Positions 7,288 through 16,892 are shown, counted from the stretch's first letter. The stretch: 64,000 nucleotides of DNA from Candidatus Gastranaerophilales bacterium HUM_9 (GCA_002103075.1 DABG01000018.1:248001-312000), one strand, 5' to 3'. The notes: a model not told the origin generated them from the sequence alone. Translations and numbers: made by a program.

Positions 7288-8196
7288 TTAACTTTGAGCT
7301 GATGCACCAGACACAATTTCAATAAGCTCTTGTGTAATAGCACCTTGTCTAGCCTTGTTATAAGCAACTGTCAAAGTATTAATCATCTCTTCTGCATTAT
7401 TTGAAGCAGCAGACATTGCTGTCATTCTTGATGCCAACTCACTAGCACTAGCTTCTAATATCGCTTGATAAATAGAGTTTGTAATAAACATTGGCACAAT
7501 TTTCTGCAAAATAGCTCTACCACTAGGCATAAATTCCATCAAGGCTTCTAATTTATCAGTCTTTTTGTCATAATCAATTTTTACTGGTAACACTTGCCAC
7601 TTTTGAACAGAATATGACATCATATTATTAAATCTTGTAGTAACAACTTCAATCTTATCAATGATGCCGTCTACAAAATCGTTTGCAATATCTTCTGCAA
7701 TAACAATTGCACCAGCAGACGTTGGGTTATCCATTACAGAAATATATTTTTTAGCAATAACAACGTTTAACTTATGTTGAAGTGCAGAAACACCTTTTTG
7801 ACCTATTACATAAAGTTTGGTTTCTATTCCGCTAGCTGCGTTCTCCTCAACCTTTTTAAGGGTTTCACGCACAACATTTGCGTTATAAGCGCCAGCCAAA
7901 CCTTTATTCGAGGTAACAACAACAAGCCCCTCTGTTTTTACTTCACGTTTTTGTAGTAGCTCAGGGTAATTATCTAATGCACGTTCAAAAACTTCGCCTT
8001 CTGACTTTAGTTCTCCGACAGTTGCTAGCATTCGTTTGAACATAACTAACAATTCTTCGGTGAACGGTCTAGACGATTTCACAGATGACTCAGCTTTTTT
8101 AACTTTTGCTGCTGCAACCATTTTCATAGCTTTTGTTATCTTTTGTGTGTTTTGAACACTTTGTATTCTGCTTTTGATATCTTTCAAGTTAGGCAT
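7288..8196 (-). CDS. atpG: ATP synthase F1 subunit gamma
   Basis: 302 residues, the rotating central stalk of F1. The N-terminal helix (NLKDIKSRIQSVQNTQKITKAM) and the C-terminal helix with TLTVAYNKARQGAITQEL are the paired coiled coil inserted into the alpha-beta ring. I see no cysteine-bearing regulatory insertion of the kind found in plant gamma and no obvious extra hairpin. AAGGAC precedes the ATG. It is separated from atpA by 240 bases filled with repeat elements. Confidence 0.97.
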   Translation of the reverse strand: MPNLKDIKSRIQSVQNTQKITKAMKMVAAAKVKKAESSVKSSRPFTEELLVMFKRMLATVGELKSEGEVFERALDNYPELLQKREVKTEGLVVVTSNKGLAGAYNANVVRETLKKVEENAASGIETKLYVIGQKGVSALQHKLNVVIAKKYISVMDNPTSAGAIVIAEDIANDFVDGIIDKIEVVTTRFNNMMSYSVQKWQVLPVKIDYDKKTDKLEALMEFMPSGRAILQKIVPMFITNSIYQAILEASASELASRMTAMSAASNNAEEMINTLTVAYNKARQGAITQELIEIVSGASAQS

Positions 8197-8265
8197 TGTA
8201 TTGTCCTTTTTATAATACGTATTTTAGAGTGAACAGAGTGACCGAAAATTCCTGTGACCTTCGTT

Positions 8266-8400
8266 TTGTTGGGTTGGAAGCCCCAACCTATAGAAGTCTT
8301 TCTTGGGATTCTGAAACGAGTTCAGAATGACATTTGTATATCATTCCGTCATTCCGAATTTATTTCGGAATTCCTGCGTAGATTTTGTTGGACGAATATG
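8266..8400. repeat. REP-like palindrome plus composite hairpin unit inside the ATP synthase operon (atpA-atpG gap)
   Basis: A variant REP core lies at 8266-8293 (TTGGGTTGGAAGCCCCAA). It is followed by GATTCTGAAACGAGTTCAGAATGAC (about 8309-8333) and CATTCCGAATTTATTTCGGAATTCC (about 8350-8374), each able to fold, then a degenerate half copy. The same order of pieces recurs at 11630-11765. The gap between atpA and atpG holds nothing else recognisable. Confidence 0.75.
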
Positions 8401-8436
8401 CCCAATCAACAGACTTTTCATTGTCACTTTCAATTT

Positions 8437-9948
8437 CTAAAACTGTTCAGTGAAAATTTTAAGTTGTTTACGAAGTTCTTCTGCATCAGCATCTTCAAGG
8501 TTAGCTCCAGAATTCAATTTGTTTACAAGCTCTGGCATGTTAGCTTCTAAATGTTCAAACCAACCTTTTTTGTACTCGCCAATACGTTTATTGTCAATGT
8601 TATCAAGGAAACCGTCGTTTGCTGCAAACAAGATAGATACTTGTTGTGCCACGCTCAAAGGTTGATATTGAGGCTGTTTAAGAACCTCTGTCAACTTTTG
8701 ACCTTTCAACAACTGTTTCTTTGTTGTTTCATCTAAGTCAGAGGCAAACTGTGCGAATGCTTCTAATTCTCTGAATTGTGCCAAATCAAGTCTTAGCTTA
8801 CCTGCAACTTTTTTGATAGCCTTAGTTTGTGCTGCACCACCTACACGTGATACAGAAATACCGGCATTAATAGCAGGTCTAACACCTGAGTTAAATAATG
8901 ATGATTCCAAGAAAATTTGACCGTCTGTAATAGAAATTACGTTAGTCGGAATATACGCAGAAACATCACCAGCCTGTGTTTCAATGATAGGTAACGCTGT
9001 AATACTACCACCACCTAAATCATCCGATAATTTAACCGCACGTTCTAACAATCTTGAGTGAAGATAGAAAACGTCCCCAGGATATGCTTCACGTCCTGGT
9101 GGTCTTCTCAAAAGCAAACTCATTGCACGATAAGCCTGTGCTTGTTTAGTCAAATCGTCATATATAATAAGAACGTGTTTACCTTGTTCCATAAACTCTT
9201 CACCAATTGCAACCCCTGCAAATGGTGCGATATATTGTAATGGTGCAGGTTCGTTAGCCGTAGCTGATACGATAATCGTATAATCCATTGCACCGTGGTT
9301 TTCTAATGTTTTTGCAAGGTGAGCAACAGTTGATGCTTTTTGACCAATTGCAACATAGATACAAATTACATCTTGACCTTTTTGATTAATAATAGTATCA
9401 ATCGCAATCGCTGTCTTACCAGTTTGTCTATCACCAATAATCAACTCACGTTGACCACGTCCGATAGGTGTAAGTGCATCAATCGCTGTCAAACCTGTTT
9501 GCAAAGGTTCGTGTACAGATTTTCTTGCAACAATCCCAGGAGCTACTCTTTCAACAGGTCTTGTTTTTGAATATACAATGTCACCTTTGCCGTCTAAAGC
9601 CTTACCTGTTGGACTGACGATACGTCCGATTAGACCCTCACCAACCGGAACAGATGCAATTCTACCAGTTGTTCTAACTGTCATACCCTCTTTAATATGT
9701 GTATATTCACCTAAAATTACAACACCTACATTATCTTCTTCAAGGTTTAAAGTTATACCCAAAGTTCCCTTGCCGTCATCAAATTCAACAAGTTCGTTTG
9801 ACATAACGTTTCTTAACCCGTAAATTCTTGCAATACCGTCACCGATTTCTAAAACACTGCCGACATTAGAAATCTCTGTTTTTGCTTCGTAGTTCGTAAT
9901 ATTTTCTTTTATTATTGAACTGATTTCATCAGGATTGATTACTGTCAT
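8437..9948 (-). CDS. atpA: ATP synthase F1 subunit alpha
   Basis: 503 residues, full length for the family. Non-catalytic nucleotide-binding subunit of F1: Walker A GDRQTGKT near residue 169, Walker B-type HVLIIYDDLT, and the arginine-finger region ISVSRVGGAAQ. The N-terminal crown domain (VLEIGDGIARIYGL) is intact. AGGA lies close to the ATG. It lies 11 bases after atpH in the operon. Confidence 0.98.
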   Translation of the reverse strand: MTVINPDEISSIIKENITNYEAKTEISNVGSVLEIGDGIARIYGLRNVMSNELVEFDDGKGTLGITLNLEEDNVGVVILGEYTHIKEGMTVRTTGRIASVPVGEGLIGRIVSPTGKALDGKGDIVYSKTRPVERVAPGIVARKSVHEPLQTGLTAIDALTPIGRGQRELIIGDRQTGKTAIAIDTIINQKGQDVICIYVAIGQKASTVAHLAKTLENHGAMDYTIIVSATANEPAPLQYIAPFAGVAIGEEFMEQGKHVLIIYDDLTKQAQAYRAMSLLLRRPPGREAYPGDVFYLHSRLLERAVKLSDDLGGGSITALPIIETQAGDVSAYIPTNVISITDGQIFLESSLFNSGVRPAINAGISVSRVGGAAQTKAIKKVAGKLRLDLAQFRELEAFAQFASDLDETTKKQLLKGQKLTEVLKQPQYQPLSVAQQVSILFAANDGFLDNIDNKRIGEYKKGWFEHLEANMPELVNKLNSGANLEDADAEELRKQLKIFTEQF

Positions 9949-9959
9949 TGTTTTTCCTC

Positions 9960-10517
9960 TTATTTTATTATCTTTCTGCTTAATTCTTGTAATTGATGAC
10001 GTAAACTGTTATCAACAATATTATCGTTAGCCTCAAACACTAGCCCTGCAATAATATCTTTGTTTACATACCAATCTAATGTTAGTTCTTTGTGTAAAAC
10101 TTTTTCTAACTTAACTTTTATCATAGCCTTATCAGAATTTGTCAACTCAATCGCAGAAGTAACATTTAAAAGTAACTTATTACTCAATTTGTTAACCTCT
10201 TGAGAAAACTCTTTTACAACAGAACCAAGTATTCCAAATTTGTTTTTATCAACAAGCAATTGTAAAAAATTAACAACAATTTTGTTATTATCCTTAGAAA
10301 ACAATTTTATAAGCACATTCTTCTTTTCATCAGTAGAAATAACTGGTGAACACATAACCTTATTCAAATCATCAGAGTTTTGAACAGATGTTGAAACATC
10401 ACTCAATTGATTAAGAACTTCCTCATTTGAAAGATTGTTTTCCTTAACCAACTCCAACAACGCTTTTGCATAACGTTGTGCTACTAATTTATTTTCATTT
10501 TCAATCGCTTTATTCAT
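9960..10517 (-). CDS. atpH: ATP synthase F1 subunit delta (OSCP)
   Basis: 185 residues. It joins the peripheral stalk to the top of the alpha-beta ring. It has an N-terminal six-helix domain (LVAQRYAKALLELVKENN) and a C-terminal beta-rich segment (LTLDWYVNKDIIAGLVFEAND) with the family's D..GLV pattern. The start codon overlaps the atpF stop (TAATG), so translation is coupled. Confidence 0.95.
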   Translation of the reverse strand: MNKAIENENKLVAQRYAKALLELVKENNLSNEEVLNQLSDVSTSVQNSDDLNKVMCSPVISTDEKKNVLIKLFSKDNNKIVVNFLQLLVDKNKFGILGSVVKEFSQEVNKLSNKLLLNVTSAIELTNSDKAMIKVKLEKVLHKELTLDWYVNKDIIAGLVFEANDNIVDNSLRHQLQELSRKIIK

Positions 10518-11029
10518 TAAAATTCTACCCCATCTAGAGCGTTTATGCTTTCATTTATAAACTTGATGTGTAAACTTTTATCTTGTTCAAGTTTATCTTC
10601 AATATAGTTTTGAGCAATCTTAATCGCTGTTTTTGCAGTTTTTTCAGTCAACCCATTTTGAGTTGCAACCCTATTACTTTCAACTATTTTATCAAGATTT
10701 TTACTAAACTCACCTGCTTGTTTTTTAGCATCATTAACGATTTTTTCACCAACCATTGTTGCGTTTTCGTTAGTTTTTTCAAGAATACTGTGAGCTTCTT
10801 TATCAACCTCTTTGGTCTTTTCTTGTAGTTCATACAACTCATTTATTGCATCTTGTTTAGCTTGTTTTGAAGCATTAATCTTGTCTTCAATACTTTTTCT
10901 ACCTTGTTCAAGTTTTTCAGACATATTACATTTTTTCATTATCCAGTTTAATAAAACTAACATCAACACAAAGTTGAATAAGTTCGACTCTAATATTTTT
11001 GACCATATATGTAAAAATGTATTTAACAT
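10517..11029 (-). CDS. atpF: ATP synthase Fo subunit b
   Basis: 170 residues: one N-terminal membrane helix (about 15-30, LFNFVLMLVLLNWIM) followed by a long charged coiled coil, the peripheral stalk. AGGAAG precedes the ATG. It is the second of two b-type genes in tandem. b and b' form a heterodimer in cyanobacteria and chloroplasts, and the same is inferred here. Confidence 0.9.
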   Translation of the reverse strand: MLNTFLHIWSKILESNLFNFVLMLVLLNWIMKKCNMSEKLEQGRKSIEDKINASKQAKQDAINELYELQEKTKEVDKEAHSILEKTNENATMVGEKIVNDAKKQAGEFSKNLDKIVESNRVATQNGLTEKTAKTAIKIAQNYIEDKLEQDKSLHIKFINESINALDGVEF

Positions 11030-11048
11030 AATTAATTTTCTTCCTAAC

Positions 11049-11519
11049 TTACTCGAAACAAGAGTTCAACTCTTCTTCTGAAACCTCTGTTATTTTGGTA
11101 TCTTCACCCAATAACTTTGATGTAATAAGGTTTGCTAAAGATAAAACTCTAGATTTTAAAACAATTTTTGCAGACTTTTCTTCACCTGCAAGCTCTGTTT
11201 GTGCAATAGCCAAATCTTTTTTAGCCAATAGCTTTGCACTCTCTAAAATTTCATTTTTTTGTGCCTTATAATTATTCAGTTTTTGGTTAAACTGTTCTTT
11301 TGCAAGAACTTTTGTTTCTTCAATATTTGCTTTATGCTGAGCTACAATATCTTCTATTTTTTCGTTTGTTAATTCTGCATCAGAATAATTTCCACGAATA
11401 ATATTCTCACGTTGCTCAACAATTCTGGACAACGGTTTGTAGAGAATAGAATTCATCATCAACATAAATATTATAAAACTAAACATCGCAACAAAAAAAG
11501 TTGCATTAAATTCTAACAT
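11049..11519 (-). CDS. atpF': ATP synthase Fo subunit b' (second b-type subunit)
   Basis: 156 residues: an N-terminal membrane helix (FNATFFVAMFSFIIFMLMMNSILYK), then the motif PLSRIVEQRENIIRGNYSDAE and a coiled coil. It differs from the b subunit just downstream and corresponds in position and size to cyanobacterial b'. An AAAGGT stretch lies about 14 bases before the ATG, rather far. The 279-base gap upstream, between this gene and atpE, is full of repeats. Confidence 0.88.
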   Translation of the reverse strand: MLEFNATFFVAMFSFIIFMLMMNSILYKPLSRIVEQRENIIRGNYSDAELTNEKIEDIVAQHKANIEETKVLAKEQFNQKLNNYKAQKNEILESAKLLAKKDLAIAQTELAGEEKSAKIVLKSRVLSLANLITSKLLGEDTKITEVSEEELNSCFE

Positions 11520-11629
11520 TTTGGTTCAGTACCTTTCTATAGATGAAATCTGATGTGAGTGTCATGTCAAATCCGTTAGTAATTCCTGAGTGGATTTTCT
11601 TTGAGCGGGTATGCCAAATTTCTGAAATT

Positions 11630-11765
11630 TTGTTGGGTGGAAAACCCAACCTACAGAAGTCATTATTAGGATCCTGAAACGAGTTCAGGATGACATTTGA
11701 ATGTCATTCCGTCATTCCGAATTTATCTCGGACTCTCTGTGTAGATTTTGTTTACCCAACCTACA
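11630..11765. repeat. REP-like palindrome plus composite hairpin unit inside the ATP synthase operon (atpE-atpF' gap)
   Basis: REP core at about 11630-11655 (GTTGGGTGGAAAACCCAAC), then GATCCTGAAACGAGTTCAGGATGAC (about 11672-11696), CATTCCGTCATTCCGAATTT, and a half REP near 11753-11764. The arrangement parallels 8266-8400, with compensating base changes in one stem (GATTCTGAA/TTCAGAAT there, GATCCTGAA/TTCAGGAT here). The rest of the 279-base gap shows no gene. Confidence 0.75.
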
Positions 11766-11798
11766 ATTCAATCAAGCCCACATCTTTTCACTTAACAA

Positions 11799-12032
11799 TT
11801 ATGAAAAAATAAGCAATAATGCAATAAACAAAGCATAGATTGAAGTTGCTTCTGCAAGACCTGCACCAATAATGAAGTTCTTAAATGCTTCTGCTTTAAT
11901 TTCAGGTTGTCTAGCGATAGCGTCTAAAACACCTTTTGTAGCAATCCCTAAACCAAGACCACCACCAAGTACACCAAGTGCTGCAATACCTGCACCCAAT
12001 TTTGATGCGTCAAATGCTTGTTCTACTGCCAT
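11799..12032 (-). CDS. atpE: ATP synthase Fo subunit c
   Basis: 77 residues, a two-helix hairpin that forms the rotor ring. The polar loop is ARQPE, and the ion-carrying Glu is in GLAEATSIY of helix 2. Helix 1 has LGLGIATKG where Na+-type rings carry Gln, and Ala follows the key Glu where Na+-type rings have Ser. Proton coupling is therefore the more likely reading (inference from known ion motifs). AAGGAGA precedes the ATG. Confidence 0.95.
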   Translation of the reverse strand: MAVEQAFDASKLGAGIAALGVLGGGLGLGIATKGVLDAIARQPEIKAEAFKNFIIGAGLAEATSIYALFIALLLIFS

Positions 12033-12099
12033 AATTTTTCTCCTTTTTTATTATAATTTGACTTTTAATCTCTTTTTTATCTTATTATACTTTATCAAC

Positions 12100-12801
12100 T
12101 TAATGCTCTTCTGCAACTGCCATTGTTATATAAGTTGAAGACAACAACGCAAACACAAGTGCTTGGATTAGAGCAACAAACAACTCAAATAGCATAAATG
12201 GTAACGGTAAAAAACACGCTACCATACCAACGAATGTTGCAATCATAATCTCACCAGCAAGAATGTTTGCAAAAAGTCGGAGTGCCAAAGAAAATGGTCT
12301 TACAAAAAGTTCTAGAGTATCAATCAACGTAATAATCAAATCACCCATTGACCAACCTTTAAAGAAGTATTTTGAACCGTTAACCTTAACACCATAGTAC
12401 ATACAATACAAAGCAACTACAATAGCCATCGCAGCTGTCATATTAATATCATTGTTTGGTGAAGCAAGTTCACCATGTGCTAAATGCACTATTTTAAACG
12501 GTATTTGACCTACAAGGTTAGCTGTTAAGATGAACATAAACAACGTCAAAATCAAAGGATTGTGTTTCTTTGATTCTTGTTCACCCATACTACCTGCGGT
12601 TATACCGGAAAAATATTTTATAATAGATTCGCCAACAAACTGTAGTTTTGTAGGAATAACTGATGCATTTTTAACAATCAAAATGGCACCCAACAAAAGA
12701 ACCCCCATTGCTAACCACATTGTTAAGACTGTATCAAAATTGACACTTATTGCATGGTTACAAATTATCTTTGAAACTACCCAATGGCTACTTTCACTCA
12801 T
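12100..12801 (-). CDS. atpB: ATP synthase Fo subunit a
   Basis: 233 residues, multi-helix membrane protein forming the ion half-channels next to the c ring. The essential Arg sits in the conserved LALRLFANILAGE segment, and the C-terminal helix has FVALIQALVFALLSSTYI. AGAGGG is present about 7 bases before the ATG. It is the first gene of the operon; no atpI-like gene is seen in front of it. Confidence 0.96.
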   Translation of the reverse strand: MSESSHWVVSKIICNHAISVNFDTVLTMWLAMGVLLLGAILIVKNASVIPTKLQFVGESIIKYFSGITAGSMGEQESKKHNPLILTLFMFILTANLVGQIPFKIVHLAHGELASPNNDINMTAAMAIVVALYCMYYGVKVNGSKYFFKGWSMGDLIITLIDTLELFVRPFSLALRLFANILAGEIMIATFVGMVACFLPLPFMLFELFVALIQALVFALLSSTYITMAVAEEH

Positions 12802-12849
12802 GCAAACCCTCTCTTTAACATAACATTATCATACTTAATATTCGCTCAT

Positions 12850-12878
12850 ATAATAACATACTTAAAAAGATAATGCAA
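12850..12878 (-). promoter_or_regulatory. Probable ATP synthase operon promoter
   Basis: On the minus strand: -35 TTGCAT (12873-12878), 17-base spacer, -10 TATTAT (12850-12855). The predicted transcript start is about 40 bases before the atpB ATG. It is the best match in the gap between adenine deaminase and atpB. Confidence 0.55.
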
Positions 12879-12883
12879 TAAAA

Positions 12884-14605
12884 TTACACATTTGCCATAA
12901 CGTCAAAAATGTCGACAAATTGGCATTTTGTAGTGTCAAAAACGCCTTTATCAGTGATTTTAAGTTCAGGTATAACAGGAAGTGGTAAAAATCCCATTGG
13001 CATAAACGCATCTTCTAATTCGCAACCAAGTGATTTTGTAGCTCTTGCTAACTCTTCACCTTTTTCAATTACATAATCTGAATCCTTATCAGAAATCAAA
13101 CCTGCAACAGGTAATGGCAAGTGTGATATAACTTCACCATTATTAACAACAATCTTACCACCGTGAGATTTAATCAAAGCAACAGCAGCCTTGTACATAT
13201 CTTCATCATTTGTACCAATGATAACCATATTGTGTGAATCGTGAGCAACAGTTGATGCAATCGCACCTGATTTAAGTTTAAACCCTTTAACAAAGCCTTT
13301 ACCAATATTTCCACTTGCTCTATGACGTTCGATAACGCAGATTTTCAATGTATCATTTTCAACATTGCTTTCTGCAAATCCATCTACTACACGGATTTTT
13401 GACACAACACTTTTTGTCAAAAGTTGTTTTGGGATAAGCTGAATAGCTCGAACAGTATCAGATTTAGCTTCAATCTTGAAATCGTCATACTCAATCCACT
13501 TAACATTTACTGAGTTTCTTACACCCATAATTTCTTTTCTAGGTGATTTATTAACAAGATGACCTTTATTTGCAACAAGTTCACCGTTTTTGAATACTAA
13601 TTCAGGTTCAAAATCAACAAGGTTAGGAAATACCAAGAAATCAGCTTTATACCCAGGAGCAATTGCACCTAAATTCTTGATATTAAAGTATTCTGCTGTA
13701 TTCAAACTTGCCATTTGAATAGCTTTGATTGGGTCAACACCATATTCTACTGATTTTTTAACCATACCGTTAATATGTGTACTCAAATCTTCTGGGTGTC
13801 TATCATCTGTAACAAAGATACATTTTCTTGTATTAGCCTTTACTAATAATGGCAACAATGCTTCTAAATCCTTTGCCGCAGTACCCTCTCTAATCATCAA
13901 GTACATACCAAGTCTTAGTTTTTCGTGTGCTTCTTCCGGCATAGTACATTCGTGGTCTGATGAAACACCGCTTGCAATGTATGCACACAAGTCTTTGCCT
14001 GATAAACATGGTGCGTGACCATCAATTTTTTTGTTATACATCTTAGCCAAATCAAGTTTAGCCATAACATTTTTATCTAAATTTAAAACCCCAGGATAGT
14101 TCATCATTTCAGCCAAACCAAGAACCCAAGGTTTGTCTATTAATAAAGATAAATCGTAACTATTTAAGTCAAAACCTGATGTTTCAAAAGGTGTTGCAGG
14201 AACACAAGACGGCAACATTGTATAAACATCAAGTGGAAGCCCTTGAACAGCCTCGTGCATAAAACTAATCCCGTGAAGTCCAAGAACGTTTGAAATTTCA
14301 TGTGGGTCAATAATTACAGTTGTAGTACCGCAAGGAACAACCATTTTAGCGAACTCATCAGGTAACAACATTGAACTTTCAATATGGACGTGACCATCAA
14401 TAAATGATGGAGAAACATACGCACCATTAAGGTCTATTGTTTTTTCACCCTCATAGTTTTCACCAATTCCGGCAATTATGCCATCTGCAATTGCAATATC
14501 AGATGTGTGGATTTCTTCTGATAACACGTTTACAATTCTAGCATTTTTAATAACTAAATCTGCTTTTTCCAATCCTCGTGCAACTTTAATAATACGTTCG
14601 TCCAT
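12884..14605 (-). CDS. ade: Adenine deaminase
   Basis: 573 residues, amidohydrolase superfamily; converts adenine to hypoxanthine in purine salvage. Metal-binding signature DGHVHIESS near residues 69-77, the conserved VVPCGTTTVIIDPHEI segment, and the C-terminal SHNMVIIGTND and GGKIVV blocks typical of the Ade family. Length matches the family. The gene precedes atpB on the same strand but is separated by the atp promoter region, so it is probably transcribed separately. Confidence 0.95.
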   Translation of the reverse strand: MDERIIKVARGLEKADLVIKNARIVNVLSEEIHTSDIAIADGIIAGIGENYEGEKTIDLNGAYVSPSFIDGHVHIESSMLLPDEFAKMVVPCGTTTVIIDPHEISNVLGLHGISFMHEAVQGLPLDVYTMLPSCVPATPFETSGFDLNSYDLSLLIDKPWVLGLAEMMNYPGVLNLDKNVMAKLDLAKMYNKKIDGHAPCLSGKDLCAYIASGVSSDHECTMPEEAHEKLRLGMYLMIREGTAAKDLEALLPLLVKANTRKCIFVTDDRHPEDLSTHINGMVKKSVEYGVDPIKAIQMASLNTAEYFNIKNLGAIAPGYKADFLVFPNLVDFEPELVFKNGELVANKGHLVNKSPRKEIMGVRNSVNVKWIEYDDFKIEAKSDTVRAIQLIPKQLLTKSVVSKIRVVDGFAESNVENDTLKICVIERHRASGNIGKGFVKGFKLKSGAIASTVAHDSHNMVIIGTNDEDMYKAAVALIKSHGGKIVVNNGEVISHLPLPVAGLISDKDSDYVIEKGEELARATKSLGCELEDAFMPMGFLPLPVIPELKITDKGVFDTTKCQFVDIFDVMANV

Positions 14606-14726
14606 GTCGTTACCTCTTTTTGAAACATTTTATATTGTAAACGCAAAAAAGTAAAGTTTAGAACTTGATAATTTACAAATATATATTATATAAATAGGTC
14701 ATTGAAAAATAACGTACTTAATAATT

Positions 14727-15896
14727 TTATTCTTTTACATATTTAACAACATAAGAACTTATTGCAGGGAATAAAGTCAATATCATAAGTACGTTTGTTA
14801 TGCCAAACTTTTGAGCACATAACCCAATCAAAGATAATGATACCGCAACAACACCCCACGCAAAACCGTTCATAAACCCTGCAACAATACTCTTAAACTG
14901 TGGCAATGCCTTTTGTCCTAATACCATTGTAACAGGTTGTGCCAACATTGTTGTATAACCAATCACAATAAACATAATCAAAGAGATTACAGGATGATGT
15001 AAGTATGTAAAATGAAACAAAACAATCATTGGTAAGGTCGATATCATTGAAAAATACAACAAAATCTTTGTTCCAAATTTTGATTCAAAATTGTGACTTG
15101 TAAGTGAACCTATTCCACCTGCTATAATGAATAAGAACAACGCAACACCAATATAAATCGGACTATAGTGCATTTCATTCTTCCATAAAAACGGTAACAA
15201 AGTACAACAACTTGTTGTTACCAAAACCTTCATCATTGATAAAAGCATCAAAATATTCATCTGCTTGTTAGAAAGAATAGTAATAAAAGTTTCTTTGAAT
15301 TTTTTATACTCAGGTTTAGGACAATCTTTTGATAATTTAGGTACACAAGCGAACATACAAAAAGCTAAAGCCCAACCCCAAATCGATGTAACAGGCATCT
15401 TTGTCATATCAAAATATTGGGTAACAAAAGCTGCAACCAAAGGACCTGTTGCATAACCCAAAGAACCCATACTAATAAAAAATCCCATATCTTTAGCAAT
15501 CATATTTCTATCGCTGTTGTTTTTTTGCTCAGAAAAGAAATTCACAAACCCTGATGATTGTGGGTGATAAAAACTACTTCCTAAGCTACCTAAAATAATA
15601 AACAAAATTAAAATATAAACATTTGGTGCTAAAGTTGTCAAAGGCAAGAAAGTAGATACTAATATAAGTCCCCAAAAGATAAAAAACCTTTTCAACATAT
15701 TATCTGCAAAAAAACCAAAAATTGGTTGTAACATAGAAGAAAATATATTAGAAATACTCAAAACAAGAGTTGCCATAGCCATTGTTATACCGAGCTTTGC
15801 TGCAATAAACGGCATTATAGGATTGATAAATCCCGTATACGAATCACAAACAAAGTGACCCAATGATAACCAAGTTATAGCTTTTTTTGTTTTCAT
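14727..15896 (-). CDS. MFS transporter, fosmidomycin-resistance (Fsr)-like
   Basis: 389 residues with about 12 hydrophobic helices. The N-terminal HFVCDSYTGFINPIMPF and the LGSLGSSFYHPQSSGF segments are hallmarks of the Fsr-like MFS branch. AAGGT precedes the ATG. It is followed upstream on the same strand by the zinc dehydrogenase (24-base gap), and the two may be co-transcribed. Substrate unknown; drug or metabolite export is the family expectation. Confidence 0.85.
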   Translation of the reverse strand: MKTKKAITWLSLGHFVCDSYTGFINPIMPFIAAKLGITMAMATLVLSISNIFSSMLQPIFGFFADNMLKRFFIFWGLILVSTFLPLTTLAPNVYILILFIILGSLGSSFYHPQSSGFVNFFSEQKNNSDRNMIAKDMGFFISMGSLGYATGPLVAAFVTQYFDMTKMPVTSIWGWALAFCMFACVPKLSKDCPKPEYKKFKETFITILSNKQMNILMLLSMMKVLVTTSCCTLLPFLWKNEMHYSPIYIGVALFLFIIAGGIGSLTSHNFESKFGTKILLYFSMISTLPMIVLFHFTYLHHPVISLIMFIVIGYTTMLAQPVTMVLGQKALPQFKSIVAGFMNGFAWGVVAVSLSLIGLCAQKFGITNVLMILTLFPAISSYVVKYVKE

Positions 15897-15920
15897 AATT
15901 TTACCTTCATGCCTGTAATA

Positions 15921-16892
15921 TTAAAACTTAATCAACACTTTTAGAGTTTCTTTTGATTTATTAGCTTCAAACCCCTCAATTGCATCATCAATGTTATAAA
16001 CACCAGAGATAAAAGGTTTAAAGTCAATTCTATCGTTTTCTAATAATCTTAACGCAGGTGGGAATTGACCACATCTTGAACCCAAAACAGTAATTTCATT
16101 AATAACAATAGGTGCAAGATTAAGTTCTTTTCCTGTTGCTATCGTACTTTTTAAAACCAACACACCACGAGGTTTAACCAAAGCCAAAGAAGTTTCAAAC
16201 CCTGAAACAGAGCCTGTAGCTTCAACAACAACATCAAAATTATTCTCTACTTTCAATTCTTGAAGAAGTTGTGTTTTAACCTTTTGGTTTTTTGCAATAT
16301 CAAGTTTGTTTTGATGTTTACCAATCAAAGTAACATCAAACCCTTGAGCATGCAGAGTTAAAGCAGTGGTTAACCCTAATTTTCCATCACCTAAAACAAC
16401 AACTTTATCAATAGGTTTGATATGAAGTTGCTCTGTTATCTCGCACGCAGCCGCAAGTGGTTCAACAAAAACAGCTTGTTCATCACTAACATTTTCAGGA
16501 ACTTCAAACAAAACATTCAACGGCATGGTCAAATATTCAGCAAAACAACCATCTTTTTCAACAATCCCAAGTGTATGACGACTTGGACAATGTCTATAAT
16601 TTTTTTGTGCACACCATTCACATTCTGGGTCGTTACAACCATAACTAATCTCTGCTACAACACGTTTCCCAAGAAGTGATTTATCATCAGAATTAACTTC
16701 TTCAACAACCCCAACGAACTCGTGTCCTAAAATTCCATTATACCCCATATAACCTTTTGTTATCTCAAAATCTGTGTTGCAAATTCCGGCAAGCGAAACT
16801 TTAATAAGTGCTTCACCTTTTTGTGGAACTGGTTTTGGATAGTTTGTATCAAGTCTTAATCCATCTTTATCATTAAAAACAACTGCCTTCAT
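15921..16892 (-). CDS. Zinc-dependent medium-chain alcohol dehydrogenase-like protein
   Basis: 323 residues. GroES-like N-terminal domain with the catalytic-zinc motif (CNTDFEITKGYMG, GHEFVGVV) and a structural-zinc loop of four Cys (CNDPECEWCAQKNYRHC). The Rossmann domain starts near residue 165 with VVLGDGKLG. The loop matches threonine dehydrogenase-like MDR enzymes. It is shorter than typical 340-350 residue members. GGGGGAAAT precedes the ATG. Substrate cannot be told. Confidence 0.85.
   Translation of the reverse strand: MKAVVFNDKDGLRLDTNYPKPVPQKGEALIKVSLAGICNTDFEITKGYMGYNGILGHEFVGVVEEVNSDDKSLLGKRVVAEISYGCNDPECEWCAQKNYRHCPSRHTLGIVEKDGCFAEYLTMPLNVLFEVPENVSDEQAVFVEPLAAACEITEQLHIKPIDKVVVLGDGKLGLTTALTLHAQGFDVTLIGKHQNKLDIAKNQKVKTQLLQELKVENNFDVVVEATGSVSGFETSLALVKPRGVLVLKSTIATGKELNLAPIVINEITVLGSRCGQFPPALRLLENDRIDFKPFISGVYNIDDAIEGFEANKSKETLKVLIKF

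Noticed and set aside
8254..8550. Plus-strand frame across the atpA-atpG gap
   Set aside because: Made of REP and hairpin repeats and overlapping atpA; no initiation signal.
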